From: Gymnorhina tibicen
Taxonomy: Eukaryota > Chordata > Aves > Passeriformes > Artamidae
Length of the DNA stretch: 64,000 nt
Direction of reading: 5' to 3'
NCBI GenBank assembly: GCA_013399875.1
Contig: VXAZ01008133.1
Span: forward strand, 910,552 to 974,551
Shown: one piece after another, positions 33,581 to 47,434 of the stretch
Layout of the letters: every line of letters begins with the position of its first letter
Position numbering within the stretch: the stretch's first letter is position 1
Notes under the pieces: model-generated
Seen by the model: the letters and a program-made list of their open reading frames with translations, nothing else
What the model was told of the DNA's origin: nothing
Databases searched by the model: none
Program-made: the position numbers and the translations under genes

Positions 33581-36500
33581 CACACAGATTTTTTTTTTTT
33601 TTGGTAAGACACTTCCTGTAAATGCTGGACTTCATGTGTTTTTGACAGTGAAATAAGTGTGTGGTCTTTCTGTTTGAATGTTACAGTATTCATAAAACCT
33701 AAATTGTCAGTTGTGCTTCCTTCACTGTTGCATTGGTTATTCCCGGACTTAGGAGAAAGACAGACTGAAATTACTTGTTTTCTTAGGGGGTCTGTGATAG
33801 TTTCATTAATTAATAAGTGCAATTGTGTTCACAGGTTTTAAACATAGATTTTTCAAAGTAAAGATAGAAATGATCAATAGTGGTGAAGTTTCAGGCTGCG
33901 TTGCCTGTTAGTAGATTGTGAAGTCTGGGCTGATGAACTTTGTTCTGCTATGGTTTCTAACTTGGAAAGGTGCACAGCACCTCAGAATGTCAGGGTCTAG
34001 AAGAGGGGCAGCTGCTGTGCTGTGTGACAGCTCACACCGAAGCCTGCTTTTTACACTGAGACAGTACTAAATGTGGCTGCTGGGCTGAAGGAAGCCTGAA
34101 GAGGGATTTTTTTACTTCTCATGCTATATGTAACTTGATTGTATCTCTTCAGCTTTTAAAAAGAGCCTTTTAGGCAATTGATTCCATAAAGGAATACCTG
34201 TAAGAGGTTCAGGAGCCTTGAGCTGGTGAATCAGTAGATTGAAATAAAAGATAATCCTGGGATTGATACTTCAGCAAATTCTTCTGTGTCCAGGGAAAGA
34301 ATGTCTTCTATGTTCCTGTGTAAATTCAGGGCCACTGACGAAACATTTCATGTCTTAGCATAGCTGAGCAGCTGTCTACTGACTCCATTTCCCTAATCTT
34401 GGTGGGGAATGAACACAGTGAAGCACATCCAGTTCTGAAAGGGCTCTTATTCATGCTTTTTCAAACTCATAAGCAGGCCTTAAAGTCAGGCAAGCAAGAG
34501 CTCCTCCAGGCAAGTGAGGTTTGGTTAAAAAGTGAGCAGTAGACTGCACTCATTCTTTAAAATAAGCTTTAAAACTGCTCTTTCAAAGAGCATTCTCAAA
34601 TAAATGAGACAAATATTCTTACATTTTAAGCCTTGACTTTGGTCTTTGGTCCTAGACTGTTTGATCCATTTTTGAGAAACTATGCCTGAATATAACATAG
34701 ATCAGTACAGTGACTGAGCTGGGTGCAGATGAAGGTGTAGGAATTCTTAGAAGCTAAAGATACACAAGGAGTTCACTGTTTTTGTAGTATTATTCGCATT
34801 ATGCTTTGTAATACTTCAGTGTGATCAGTCTGGCTTACGTCTGGTTTATAACCATCTCGGTTCTATTTCTGCCTGTTAATCTTCACACTGTGGTGGACCC
34901 AGCTGTGCAGTCCATCTTGTACGCAGAATGGTACCAGTTGCCATGACAGCATATAGCTACCTACTGGTGGCAGAATAATAGGCGTGTGACTTCTTTGGGA
35001 AGTGTCACCATGTCATTTAGTCGTCAGCCAGCAGGTGGGGCATTAAGCTAACAGAAACTTGCCAAATGCTGTAATTTAAAAAACCTTTCTCTTGGGGAAC
35101 GTTATGGTTTGTCCTTTTTACAATAAAAGCTGTCCATTGCAGAATGTAGTGATTCTTATTGTGGGCTAATTAATTCTTTTTGTTAAAAAATATAGCTGTA
35201 AGAAATGCAATGAGAAGGCTTTCTAGATTGCCAAAAGCTGTGTTATGAGTTGTAGTGGGTTTGGAAGAAAGGCAGGCTTCGTGAGCAGGTTTGACACTGG
35301 TTCCAAGAATGTCATCAGGACAGAGCTGGGCATTCCATAGGGAAGCAGGTCAGGGAAGTTTAAACCACTGATGTATTCCTTAGCTGAAAAATTCTGTCAG
35401 CTTATTCGTAACTCTTTTCGCTTCCTCTCTTTATTGTACAGTGCTTACAAATCAAATCCTTAGATGAACTCAACAGTATTTCAAAGGATTATAAGTCAAA
35501 AAAGGTTTTGCTCTTCCTTTCTGCTTTCAGGTTAAGTCTAGCTTTATGCTACAATCCCAAGAATTTGACAAATACAAAACAACAAAAAGAAAAACCTGTA
35601 GAGATACCCAAAACTCAGTATATTTTGAATCTACTAATTTATCCACCTTCTTTGTTCCCTTTTTTACAGAGCTAGTGTTGAAATGAGTAAGAATATGGAC
35701 CACTTCTTTAAACTGGATACTCATTCTTTATCTCGCTGTTCTTGTAAATGGAACAGAGTAATTGCCAGTGGGTGGGAACTCAGATATGTGGTTTACCCTT
35801 ACTACAAGTGCTTGATGTTACCTGCTGTTTTCAGCGTTTCCTAGGACCAGATCCCTCTAGGTTGGTTGGAGGAGGGGAAGCGGTTATCCAGCAGAAATTG
35901 TGGATAACTTAATTTTCAGTTGCTATGTCTGCTTCCCCTAGGGAACTATGAGCTGTATAAAATGTTTGCTTTCTTGGATGACATTTTCCAATATAAATGA
36001 CACTTTATGATAGGGTATTATGAAGCCAACAGTGAAACAGACTAAGAAAAAAAGAGTTAAGAGTTCTCTTACGTATTTGCTTATCTTGTTATTATAGAAA
36101 CACTACTACAGAAGTGAAAAATAAAAAAATATTATTTTGCTGAGTTCCTACATTTTATAGTGACTCTTAGTCTTCGTTAAGAACTACTATATGTGTCCAG
36201 ATCAAGGTTTGTCTAGTTCAGTGCTGTATGTCATTATTGGAAACCTGTCTGTAAATGGAAGAATAAAAAGGCAAAAAATAGATCCTTGAGAATATGCTCG
36301 GCTTCTAGTAGCTTGTGCCTAAGGTTTTCATCTTGCCTTTTATTGGTCCTTTTGGTACATATTGAAGAGAGTAGCAAGGTAGGCTGTACTAGAGTATTTT
36401 GCCAAAATGTCATAAAATGCAGTTATAAATAAAAGGAATTATATTTGTTGCATGAGTCCAATATGTTTTCATCCTTTCCTTTAAGACTTAGTAATGCTTT

Positions 36501-38689
36501 AACCCAAACAACAATCCATTAAATTGCAAGAAACCTGTTAGTTAAAAAAAATTTTAAAATAAAAAATCAAAACGATGAAGCAAAGTTCTTTCATAGACCA
36601 TTAGGATTCTTTAACAGATTTTCTGCCATACTCAGTGTTCTGAAAAGAGCTTAAATTCTCTATAGAAAAACCCAACCCTGTGATGGAACTGCCTAAATAG
36701 AGGGCAGTAGTAGTAATACTATATATTTATACCTACAGGTCTCCAGAATACTCATAATTTGTTGTGAATATGGTAGTTCCAAGTTCTGTGTACATGCTGC
36801 CTAAGCACTCAAAAATATCCTCTATGCAGAATTAGAAGCAGGTTCTTAGGCCACAGGACAAGTCAAGTCAGGAAGGTTCTAGTGTATATGATGAAGTATT
36901 GCCTGAATAAGATTCTTGTAACAAATGTAGGGGGGACATACATAGCTAACGATGACTCTGATTGTGTCCTGAAGCTTTGAGTTTTGGCAGCAGATCCTGT
37001 TACAAGCTACTAGAGTGGTCTCAATCCATATCTGTGTTTTGGTAGGAGATGATGTATTATCTTGAACCATTGTAACGTGCAGCTTCAGAAACTACGAAAT
37101 TCATGTTTCTGTGTCTGTTCCCTCACATATGTACAAGCTAAGGATGAAACAGAATTGTATTATAGTACTGTTAGTTATTTTGAAAAGAATGCTTTCAGTT
37201 GGAAAGCAGATGTCTCAAACCTAATTGGAAACAGAATTCTATCTTAGATTAAGGACAGGAGCAGTTAAGGGGATTGGCCAACATGCCCATTAAGTGCCCC
37301 TGGCAAGGTTGTGTGGGAAAGAGACAGAATCTGTCTTTCCTCATATATCAGCAAAGTTTGTTTTACTTTTGTCTGAATTAAGTAACATGGAGAGTTAAAC
37401 TTCCATTTCTTTGACCTGTTAGGAAACTGAAGTTTGATTTTTGTGATACTACATTTTAGAAATCTTTTTATCTGCTCTTTCAACCTTTGTGCCACAGTTC
37501 ATACCTAGAGACGAAGAGAAGGTGGAGCTAGTGGGGAAAATGCATTGCTATGACTAGTCATAAATGCCACTAGTGTTTTCTTACTGTATTTGTTACCTAT
37601 CACAACAAGGATATACTTTAAATACACATAATTTTAAGGTTAAGGATGAAACTTAATGGTTTTGTTTTTCACTGTTGCCCAAGTGCATTGCATGGCACAT
37701 TGCAGCATGTTTTTTCACCTTATCATTTCAGAAAACTAAAATAGTGCAGAATATACCAACCTTTGCAGTTAAAGTTAGTCAACTAAAGTATTTGTTTATT
37801 AGTACAAGTGCACAGGTAAGTTTGTTTGGTGTCTGTATGTAAATGCTAATGAATACAGAAGTCCATATTTGTCTTGTTTGAATGTTACTCACTTTGTTAA
37901 TTCATCGTGTGCTCAAGCAGCTTCTTTTCATCACTGCTGGCTTTCTGTCTCTGGTGTCATAAAGTTCTGCATGCTGAAATCACTTTTGTAATGGAACTGC
38001 CTCGATTGGTATGATTTGATGGTTTTCAAAATCTGAAAGTAATTCCTAGGTATTCTGCTTATGCTTTTCTCTTGATAACTGAGTCTCTTTGGAGCAGGCT
38101 TTTCCTGTCCTGCACCGTTACTTCTAGTTGGATGTGGAATAGAAAGTGCTCTTTGCTACTCATTATTTATACTGCTTCTTAGAAGTCTGGGTTAGATCGT
38201 GGTCCCTGTTCATATTATCTCTTGCCAGACTTTATCTCATTAGCTATACCTGATCCAGTTACACAAAGTGATTGGAAAGATTTTACTGTGGAGGGCGCAG
38301 CACTGTTTAAATAATTTTTGGTCTGAGAAGTTTAAAGAAAACTTAGAGGTAGGGTAGTTGAGGCCACAGTGATACTTCTAGTGTATAAAACAATGCACTC
38401 AGAATACACAGTTCACGTGCAACTTCTGTGAGATCCTAAGTTTGTGGAAGGGATTAATTACAATTTAGTTTTTCATTCATTTTTCAGATTGTTGCATTAA
38501 GTACTGAATTTCCTAGGACTCTATCTATGTAGAGTGTATTCAGATGATAATGAAGCAAACTGTTCCCGCAAGTTATTACCAATCAGGCTAGAATCAAGTG
38601 TTCAGAACTTTAAGATAGTGACCCATTCTTGTCTTTCGCCTTGTCCAGTCACTGTTTGTGCCATTGGGACAGCTGGGCTGCTGGAAATA
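33581..38689. other. Intergenic DNA, no gene seen
   Basis: A long AT-rich interval. A T-rich tract lies at 33586-33602. I see no exon-like block, RNA gene or assignable repeat. Confidence 0.5.
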
Positions 38690-39017
38690 CCCATCTTACA
38701 GCTTCCTTAGGAGGGGAAGTGGAGATGCAGGCACCAATCTCTTCTCTCTGATGACAGTGACAGCACCTGAGGGAATGGCATGAGGCTGAGTCAGGGGAGG
38801 TTTAGGTGGGAAAAGGCTCTTCACTCAGAGGGTGGTCGGGCACTGAAACAGGCTCCTCAGACAAGTGGTCACAGCACTAAGCCTTGTCTGAGTTCAAGAA
38901 GTGTTTGGACAACACCCTCAGGCACATGGTGTGATTCTTGGGCCTGTCCTGTGCAGGCCCAGGAGCTGATGATCCTAGTGGGTTTCTTCCAAATCAGGAT
39001 ATTCTATGATTCTATGA
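38690..39017 (+). mobile_element. CR1 LINE 3' end, sense
   Basis: Runs from GCTTCCTTAGGAGGGGAAGT through GGCACTGAAACAGGCTCC and GAGTTCAAGAAGTGTTTGGA to the diagnostic terminal repeat ATTCTATGATTCTATGA (39001-39017). This is the classical CR1 3' end with its 8-bp terminal repeats, 5'-truncated and non-coding. Confidence 0.95.
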
Positions 39018-41326
39018 AATTCATGGAATAGTGTTTTTCTGGGGTGTGTCTTACCTATCCATCTACTGGAAAGGTAATAGACTATTTAACACCTAGTAAA
39101 AAATGCATGAATTTTTGCATTATTTAAAGTGCCTGGTTGTCTAGTCCTTTTTCATATTAGTGAAATCTCTCAAATGAGAATCTCAGCTGACCTCATTAGT
39201 ACAGGTGGGCACCAGGTATCTGGTAGGTGGAAATTTAAAACTTGAGAAATACTAAGAATTACTTTTCTTTATATGTGATTTAGCTTAATGCAATGGAGAA
39301 AGGGAAAAATGCATTGATTTGTTCATAGTGCTTTGTTAAACTACTGAAATGTTCAGCAACAGAAATAGATGCATACTCATACATAACTCCTTATTGATGG
39401 TGCTAAGTAGTGCTTAGTCTGGATATCCAAAGAAAGGAAAAGGCACATACTCCAGCTCCTTCAGTAGTTTAGTGTTTCTTGTTAATGTAAATCTTAGCCT
39501 TCTGCACTGGCTTGTAACTAGCTGACCTTTTACAGAGGGCTTTCACTTGCAGGTTTTTGGAGCACCTATGCAAGAGAAACAGCTTGTGCTCTGTAATCTC
39601 AATAGCTTGTCTCATGCTTGTCTCATGCTTGTTAGAGTGGCACTTCTGGCAAGGAACATTTGGCCACTGTTCTCATCACATAGAGCAGGAGCAGCTTTAG
39701 TGTGAGTTTGATAGAGCAATAAATCTCTCTCTCTGGACAGTGGTCTTCTATATGCAGCCTTTTGGGGGCATATTTCTCCTGTTTTTGGAGGTTCTTCTAC
39801 AGCTTCGATTTAACCAAAATTATTAATGAAATGAGAGTGTGAAATCTGTGTTATCTGTCAGATGTGTACTGAAACATTCCAGAATGGTTAAATAAATAGG
39901 GATGAATTAAATAAATTGTCAGGGATTCTTAAACGTAGCCACAATTTTCCTTTTACTCCTACAGAGGCATATCCTGTCAGTAATGTTCATGTGAAAAATT
40001 AGGTCCACAAGATGTTATATAACTATGTATCATCTTCAGAAATTTATGGCCATAAATGCATTTTAGGTTTCAAGACTATAGAAAGCAGCTTTCAGAAAGA
40101 GCTTCCAAGCAGAAAGCTGCTATTAATTAAATCTAGCCTCTGCAGCTCCCTAGTAGTTACCTTCAAATGAACAATAGAAGCACTTTTTTAAAAAATTTAT
40201 TATTATTAAATTGCCCTGTGCCATTAAAATGCTGTAGTGGTAGGACTCATGTTCAAGTTATTCTTCGTAGAAAATAAATGTGAGCTATTTTCAATAACTA
40301 ATTGGGCTAAAATTGTGAGCCAGTTTGAGGCATAGGCTGCCTCCTTGCTCTGAAACCCTGGAAAGGCAAAAGTAGCTGCTGCTTCTGAGCAAAGGTCAGA
40401 TTGTGTGCTGCTGCTGGGATGGAAAGGGTTACACCACCATCATCATTAGCCGCTGGGGACTGGTCTGATTCTCACTTCAGCAGCAGTATAGATCTCACTT
40501 TTCCAGAGCTTTCTAGTCTGTCTGACTTCTTCAGATTGGGAAGCAGTTTTCCTGGTATTTCTGAGAAGCTATGGCTTAGTTCTGAATAACACCCAATGAC
40601 ATTATTTCTTTGCCGTAAGAAAACAGTTCATCAAAAACTGAAATTTTAAACTTCCACTCAAACTATCATCACCTCTGTGTATTGAGACCTTCAGTCTGTT
40701 GAAGACTCAAATGTTGAAAGCTACAAGACATTCAAGATCTTGTGAATGCAAGAGTCTTGGAAAAACAAATCAGAACCAGACACGGGTCAGACAGTTACAG
40801 ATCCTTTCCTGGAGCTACCAGGTGGCAGGTTGCTGGGCACTAAGGAATTATGCAAAACTGAAGGAATGGTTTTCCCTACCAAACAAACCAGTTTGTACCA
40901 ATTGAGGAGGAAACAGAAATGAGCACAAGCGAATGATATATTTAGCATTGGTAAGACAGGTACTTTCTACTACAGGACCCAAATACAAACTAGAAATCAA
41001 AAATGTGGTTTCTCAGCAAATAAGAAAAAAGTCTGATCCTTGAATAATTAAGATGTTTCATAGCAGTTTGGACTGATGATCTGAAACTAACAGTAACAAT
41101 AAATGAGGAAAATATTCTAAATTACTTGTCTATCTCAAAGGGAGCCCAGTTTTTCTGATTTTGCATTTTTGTTCATATTTTGTCGTGTTAATAAAAAATT
41201 CAGTAGATCCTAAACATGCTTTTCAGAGTGGTAGGCAAATAACAAAACTAATTTTCTTTACTTATATTTTGGTATCTGTTTCTGATTAACAGAAGTGAGC
41301 CAGAAGTAACGTAAGTTTTGCCGAAT
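39018..41326. other. Intergenic DNA, no gene seen
   Basis: No coding exon recognised. A small 11-bp tandem repeat (TGTCTCATGCT twice) is present near 39609-39632. Confidence 0.5.
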
Positions 41327-41331
41327 CCTGT

Positions 41332-41968
41332 TGTCTTGGGGTGACTTTATGATGCATATCCCCTATCGCCTGCTCTATGCCCAGACATGAATCCTGTGCC
41401 TTTAAAGCTGGGTCTGAGAGAAAGAAGAAAAGCCAGGCGAACTTTTCAAAGCGGTTTTGTGTTCAAGGCCACAGAGATAAATGCTGCTGCTGCAGAGCGG
41501 AGGAAAGCACCTTCCTGCTTTTTTCCCCCAGCTCTTGGCTCCTTTTCTTGGGAGAGGGAGATGGAGAGTTAAACTCCTTTGCTTCCCTGGGACTTTGGCT
41601 TCTTCTTCTTCTTCTTCTTCTTCTTCTTCTACTTCTTGACTGTTCAGAACACCAGAACCTCACTGGGAGACTTTACACCTCGGCCCTGAGGGGCCCACAC
41701 CGAACTCCAGCTCCAAAGAGGAGGCAGAGAGACCACACCCACAGAAAGGACTGTGAAAATTTACCAGGCTCTCTCCACAGCGAGAGGTTTTATTATTTAG
41801 CATTATTCTCTTCCTGTGCCTGCGTGTACTGTGGTTTGTTAAATAAATTGTTTTTTTCCCTTTCACTTTCCTCTGAGGAATTTCTTCCCGAATGTGGTGG
41901 GGGAGGGGCAGCTGAAACCTGCCTTCTATCAGAGGATATTTTCCTCCAATTTGTCTCAAACTGGGACA
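41332..41968 (+). mobile_element. Solo ERV LTR with perfect 5-bp TSD
   Basis: A 637-bp element starting TGTCTTGGGGTG and ending CTCAAACTGGGACA, flanked by CCTGT on both sides (41327-41331 and 41969-41973). It has a TATA-like TTTAAA at 41401, AATAAA at 41842-41847, and a terminal segment resembling the end of the 8734 LTR (CTCAAACTAAGACA). No internal retroviral sequence is present. The open frame of about 200 codons across it, rich in Leu from the CTT repeat, is not a gene. Confidence 0.92.
41599..41630. repeat. (CTT)n microsatellite inside LTR
   Basis: About 10 consecutive CTT/TTC units, followed by ACTTCTT, inside the solo LTR at 41332-41968. Confidence 0.9.
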
Positions 41969-41973
41969 CCTGT

Positions 41974-44569
41974 TCAATGTGATATTGCAGGTGTCTGTTG
42001 CTTTTTGACAGAGGAAAAAAAATTATTCTAAATGAGCTTTAAGTCTTTTTCACACAAGTGTGAAAACTAGAACAATGGGATGTGGTTACCTTGAATGCTG
42101 GAGCCTAAGTTTGTAGTAAAAATAACAGCAACTGGCCTTGCACTGAGTGTCATGCAAAAAAAACCTAGACTTACTCCTGTGTGGATCTTTCCCAATTAGT
42201 TGTTCAAATAGTGCTTGGAATAGCAAAGTAAGGGGTTACCTAGTGGCATAACTAGAAACACCTTGCACAAGACAGAAATGCTGTGCATGTGATTTCATGC
42301 TGCTTTTCACGGTATGTAATCTTCTCTGCCCAGGCCAATATAAACGCAGATATTTGGCCAAGCAGAATTCTTCAATACCCCACTAGTAGCAATTTACGCC
42401 TACACTGAACTTGCCTTACTCAGCTGCACCCAGGACTACAAAGTGCAAATAGAAAACGTGATCACTCTTGCTTGTGGTACAGCAGGTTGTCGAGCTCTGC
42501 ACTGCTAAATGTGTGGATTTACCAGAGAGATTACACTGACTAGACGCAGAAATAAAACTTATTAAAGCTCTTTTTAACTCCCAGGGCAAACTAATATTCC
42601 CTAATGGAGTGTGTAGGGGCAACATCTTACTGTTGATTAAAGCAATTAGGTCCTTCAGTTGTTTGTAGTTAAATGGTTGTTAGAGTAGTATTTTATATTT
42701 AATTGCCAAATCACTACTGTTTTGCAGTAGTTTATTGTTCTGCAGGGAGATGTGTGTGTGTATATATATATTCACCAAAACTCTGAAATGTCTAGGATGC
42801 TTGTTTAAGATTTGTTTCAAGTTAATCAGATGTCTCATGGAAAGAATGTTGCTTGTTCTTGAAGTACCACATGAAATACCTACTACAGATTAAGTTATAG
42901 ATCATATGTTATCAAATCTTTACCAAAATGGATCTTAAAGAGGCAAATAACCTCAAAATATGTCAAAAGTGCATACTTTAAAAAAATCAATGAATGCTAG
43001 CAAGCCAGAATTGAATTCTGAAATTCTCACAGTGGTAATATAAAAAGAATAGTTTAGATGTGCAGCATCAATTTAGATTTTATGCTATGTTTCAACTTGC
43101 ATGAATTACATAATTTTAATATTGGCCCATCTAAATAGGTGATAATAGGGGTATCCTGTTCTGGTAATTAATCTGCTGCTTCTCTAATATACTTTTGTAG
43201 TCAGAGAAAAACATGCTAGCATCAAAACTCCTGTGGAACCAACTTTCAATTCCAATTGTTCTCTATTGAAAAGTGCAGGACTGTCATAATAGGTGGTGTA
43301 TGTAATGCTGGAGTAGAGGAATTCCAGGTTGAAATGGTGCATCAAAATACCTCGTATGTGATGGTTGTAAGTTTGCAGTCATGTCTGATACATGACTGTG
43401 AAGTGGGCAGTGGAGAAATGGTTTGTAGTGCCTGGGTTTGTGCTTTGTGACCTGTTGTAAACACTCATTTGAACATTTTTAATCTGTACAGGACTGATAC
43501 TTCATAACAATCTACAGACATTCAGGAATGTTGTTTTTCTGGTGTTCCTTTATGTATCCAAGAAGATTCTGCATCAGCAGAAGTCTTCAATGTTGTCAGA
43601 CATCCTTTTAATTCAACCCCTTAGGTGTAGATCTGCAATTTCTATGGTGTTGGCAAGGTCTGGTGCCTAGGATGTTCCTTCTGGAGTCATCTCTGATCTG
43701 ATGGGTTTACAATACAGGGAAAGCTGCACTTTCACTTCTCCCTACACACTTAACAATCCTTCCCCATATGCTTTAACAGTAGTATTAGAAAAACAGCTCA
43801 ATTACATGGCACCCTGATGTGACTGCATGCTGCTTTCTCACATGGTTGGAAAGCCAGAGAAACTAATGAGTGGAAGAAAAACGATGGAGGACAAGGAAAG
43901 AGGAAAACCTGTGTGTATAATTAAAAGAAGTGGAGGAAGGAAAGAAGGAAATAGAAAGAGGAGATGAGTAAAGTTCCCAGACAAAACGCATTACTAGTGT
44001 TTGTTTCATAGTTCAGTGCTGGTAAAGTAACTTGATTTCCTCATTTCCAACATGTTGATGTTATGCTTTTGGCTACTGACTGCTTGCTAATGGTGATAGT
44101 TGTGCTTTAAGAGGATTTGAGGCAACTGAAGAAATTTTTTTGTTCCGTGATGGCACTTGAGGGAAAAGTGGGGGGAGTACTTTCAAATAGATGTCACCCA
44201 TCACAATACCAGCATTTAACAGAGAAATATTCTGCACTTAGGAAGAAATTAATGTGCCAAGGTAGTGCCAATGTAGTGTTTGCTTATATATTTTTACATA
44301 ATTTAAATTCGTTTATGCACCTACACAGTAGGGAGAGAGATTCTTAAGTGGACCAGGTGTAGCAAATGTATTTGTGCCTGCTGGGCACAAGGACTTCAAG
44401 CAGTTTCCATACTAATCAAGGTGTTTTAGGAGATGCTGAACAGGTTTCTGGCCTAATAAGGGGAAGAACAATGAAGGTAGTACACAGAGTTCCAGACTTG
44501 GTTCATAAGCATTACATTTGGGATGGATACATGTTTTTCTGGAGAGGCAGTGAAGATGAGGGTGGAGGG
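41974..44569. other. Intergenic DNA with TG/TA microsatellite
   Basis: A (TG)n(TA)n run at about 42751-42771. No gene or assignable transposon otherwise. Confidence 0.5.
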
Positions 44570-46410
44570 TTGTCCCCTCTGTAAAAAAACCAGCTGGACT
44601 GTATGGAGCTTTTGGACTGATAATCAGACTGGCTGAGAATGCTAAGGATCAAAGGAGTGACTACTGAGGGTGACGGTGGTGGATTACAGACCAGCTACTC
44701 TTGATGAAAGTTGATTAAAATAGCAACTCTGTGACATCTATGGGTCACAGATCCTGATTCCTGGAGAGCAGTTAAGCTTCCTGCCAGTTCGATGGGTAAC
44801 ATGGTGGGATGGAAGCAATCCAGCAAATTTCAGGAAGCTTTCTTGGTAGATATCCCAAATGGGCCAGCCAGGGGTCTTGCACTAATGGATGTCCACTAGC
44901 AATGAAAAATTGTGTAGGAATGTGAGAATGGCAACTCTGGCTACAGTCATGATCATACAGTAGAGCTCAAGACCCTGAAGGGAGTGAGGATAGCAAGTCT
45001 CTGGACTTCAGAGAGCAAGCTCTGGCTTATTTGAGGAACTGGTAAATGGGAGGCAGCTTTGAAAAGTGAAGGGATCCTAGGAAAGCAGGCAGATTTTTAA
45101 GGGAGCCTTTTCCTGATGCAAGAGAGACACATCCAAGTAGGAATCCATGTTGATGAACTGGGATACCAGCTACGCTAAGTGGGGAACACCTGACTGAACT
45201 TCATGGCAAAAATATCATGGTGGAAGCATGAACAGGTTATAGAGAAGGAGTTACAGAAATACCAAATTGTGTAGGGATGGTGTAGACATACACAAGGCTT
45301 CTGGAATCTCATGTTGCTCTCAAAAAGCTATGTTAACAGTAAGGGGCTGGACAAGGAACACACAGGCCTGTTGAATGTGAGCACAGGTAAGGCTGATGTC
45401 CTAAGAGCTGCCTTTGCCTCAGTGACCTGAACCGTGCACTTGGAGGTAAGACTGGAGCAAGTGAAGAGCTACCAGCAATGGATGAGGATCAGGAGAGGGA
45501 TTCTTCTGAGAACTTGATCTGTACAAATCTGGCTGTGCTGGGGTTCTGGGCTGTGTCTGAGAGTGCTGGGAAGATCTGACTGATGCCTTGAGAGCAGCTG
45601 TTGCCACCTTTGATAAAATGTAGACATTTGCAGGCATGGGGATGGCAGTTGATGCCACAGCAACTTTAGTAAGGTGCCAGGCACTGGCTCCTGTGCTATT
45701 TTTGTATGTGCTTAGGATTCTGTAGTCTGGGTGGGTGGACAGCTAGGTGGGTAAAAAGCTCATTGTGTAGCTAAGGTCAGACAGTTGCAGTTTAATGGGT
45801 TGCTCTTTCTCTGGAGGGCAGAAGCAAGTAGAATCCTCTTGTATTTTAATATGTTTTTCAAGGACCTGGAGGAGATGACAGGATCCACTGTTGCCATGTT
45901 TGCACGTGGCTGCATGCTGAGGTGCCATCAAGCAGCTTCAGGGCTGGGCTGCTGTCCAAGAGGACCTGGGCAGGCTCAAGAACAAGCCAGCATGAACTTT
46001 TTGAAATTTAACAAGGACAAACATTCAGCCTCTGGGAAGGGAGGGCACCTTGCAGAGATCTAGACTTGGGACTGCCTGTCTGGGTAGCAGCTCTGTTGCA
46101 AAGGCTGGGGCCATGTCTAGTAGGCAGCATGACCACAGCCAACAAAGATAACAACAGCATGCCAGTAGCTTGGAAAAAGTGACGATTCACAACTATTTGG
46201 CACTCATTAGGGCTCTTCCGGACCACATAATGTGTCCAAGTATGTCATTCCCCTCTCAGAATCCAGTGCCAAGAAAGTTGTTGACAAGCTGGGACAAGCT
46301 TAGTGGAGGGCCAACAAGGCCAGGGATGGAGTACGTGTCCTACAAGGAGAGGCTGAGGGAGCTGAACTCAGTTGACCTGGAGCTGGGCGGGCTTGCCACC
46401 ATCTGAGAGA
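44570..46410 (+). mobile_element. Degraded CR1 LINE, sense, endonuclease to RT
   Basis: An old, longer CR1 copy. GTGGTGGATTACAGACCA (44676-44693) encodes VVDYRP of the endonuclease region. CTCTGGACTTCAGAGAGCAAG near 45000 matches the LDFRRA-type segment. At 45840 onward the frame reads YFNMFFKDLEEMTGSTVAMF, the RT core with the FADD block lost. VQEDLGRL follows, then TRRG-like sequence at 46340. Many stops and frameshifts make it non-functional. Boundaries are approximate; the left end could lie further upstream. Confidence 0.75.
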
Positions 46411-46566
46411 ACAGGCGTGATGAAAGGAGATGTTCAAGGCTGTGGGTATAAGGACGCCTGTTCTACTGTAGCGACCCCAGGACTGGCTTGTCAGTGTGGG
46501 GCTGAAAGCACCAAGGCAGAACCCCTGCCAGCTGGGGGCAAGGGAAGGGAGCACAGCTTCAGAACA

Positions 46567-47431
46567 GTCACAAAATGGGTGAGGTTGGAAGGGATCACAG
46601 TGGGTCAGCTGGTCTAACCTCTCTGCTCAAGCAGAGTCATCTGAGAGCACATGTCACAGGATTGCGTCCAGATGGTTTTTGAATATCTCCAGTGAGGGAG
46701 ACTCCACAACCTCTCTGAGCAATCTGTTCCAGGGTGGGGTCAATTGCACAGTACTGAAGTTCTTCCTCATATTCAGGTGGAACTTCCTGTGAATCAGTTT
46801 CTGCCCATTGCCTCTTGTCCTAGCAGTTGGCACCACCACAAAGCCTGGCTCTATCCTCTTCACACCCACCCTTTAGATATTTCATGCACATTAATGAGCT
46901 CCCCTCTTGGTCGCCTCTTCTTGAAGCTGAACAGGCCCAGCTCCTCAGCCTTTTGTTGTAAGAAAGATTCCCCAGACCCTTGACCAACTTAGTAGCTCTC
47001 TGCTGGACCTGCTCCAGGAGCTCCATGTGTGTCTTGTACTGAGGAGCCCAGAACCGGACCCAGCACTCCAAATGTGGCCTCACCAGGGCTGAGCAGAGCA
47101 GGAGCATCACCTCCCTCGACCTTCTGGCAATGCTCTTCCTGATGCATCCCAGGATTCCCTTGGCCTTCCTGGCCCCCAGGACACACTGCTGGCTCTTCGA
47201 CAGCTTGTTGTCCTCCAAGACCCCCAGGTCCTCCTCTGCAGAATTGCTTTCCAGTAGGTTGGCTCCCAGCCTCTGCTGGTGCATGGGGTTATTCCTCACC
47301 AGGTGCAGGACCCTGCATTTGCCACTGCTGGTTCTTCTCTGCCCAACCCCCCAACCTATCGAGGTCTGTCTGAAAGGCAGCAGAAGGCTCCAAGGTATCG
47401 GCCACTCCTCCCAGTTTTGTATCATCAGCGA
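46567..47431 (-). mobile_element. CR1 LINE, antisense, next to RFTN1 CpG island
   Basis: The + strand begins at the reverse CR1 3' end (GGTTGGAAGGGATCACAG). On the minus strand it encodes the C-terminal RT/thumb region of ORF2: CRVLHLVRNNPMHQQRLGAN, SAEEDLGVLEDNKLSKSQQC, then [20 protein letters not shown]. The frame is largely preserved over about 200 codons, so the copy is comparatively young. Its 5' truncation point (about 47431) is at the edge of the GC-rich RFTN1 island, and the frame runs on into island DNA by chance. A stretch of it is nearly identical to the copy at 61502-61870. Confidence 0.95.
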
Positions 47432-47434
47432 TGA

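Noticed and set aside
41377..41982. 201-codon frame with a poly-Leu stretch
   Set aside because: It lies inside a solo LTR, and the poly-Leu comes from the CTT microsatellite.
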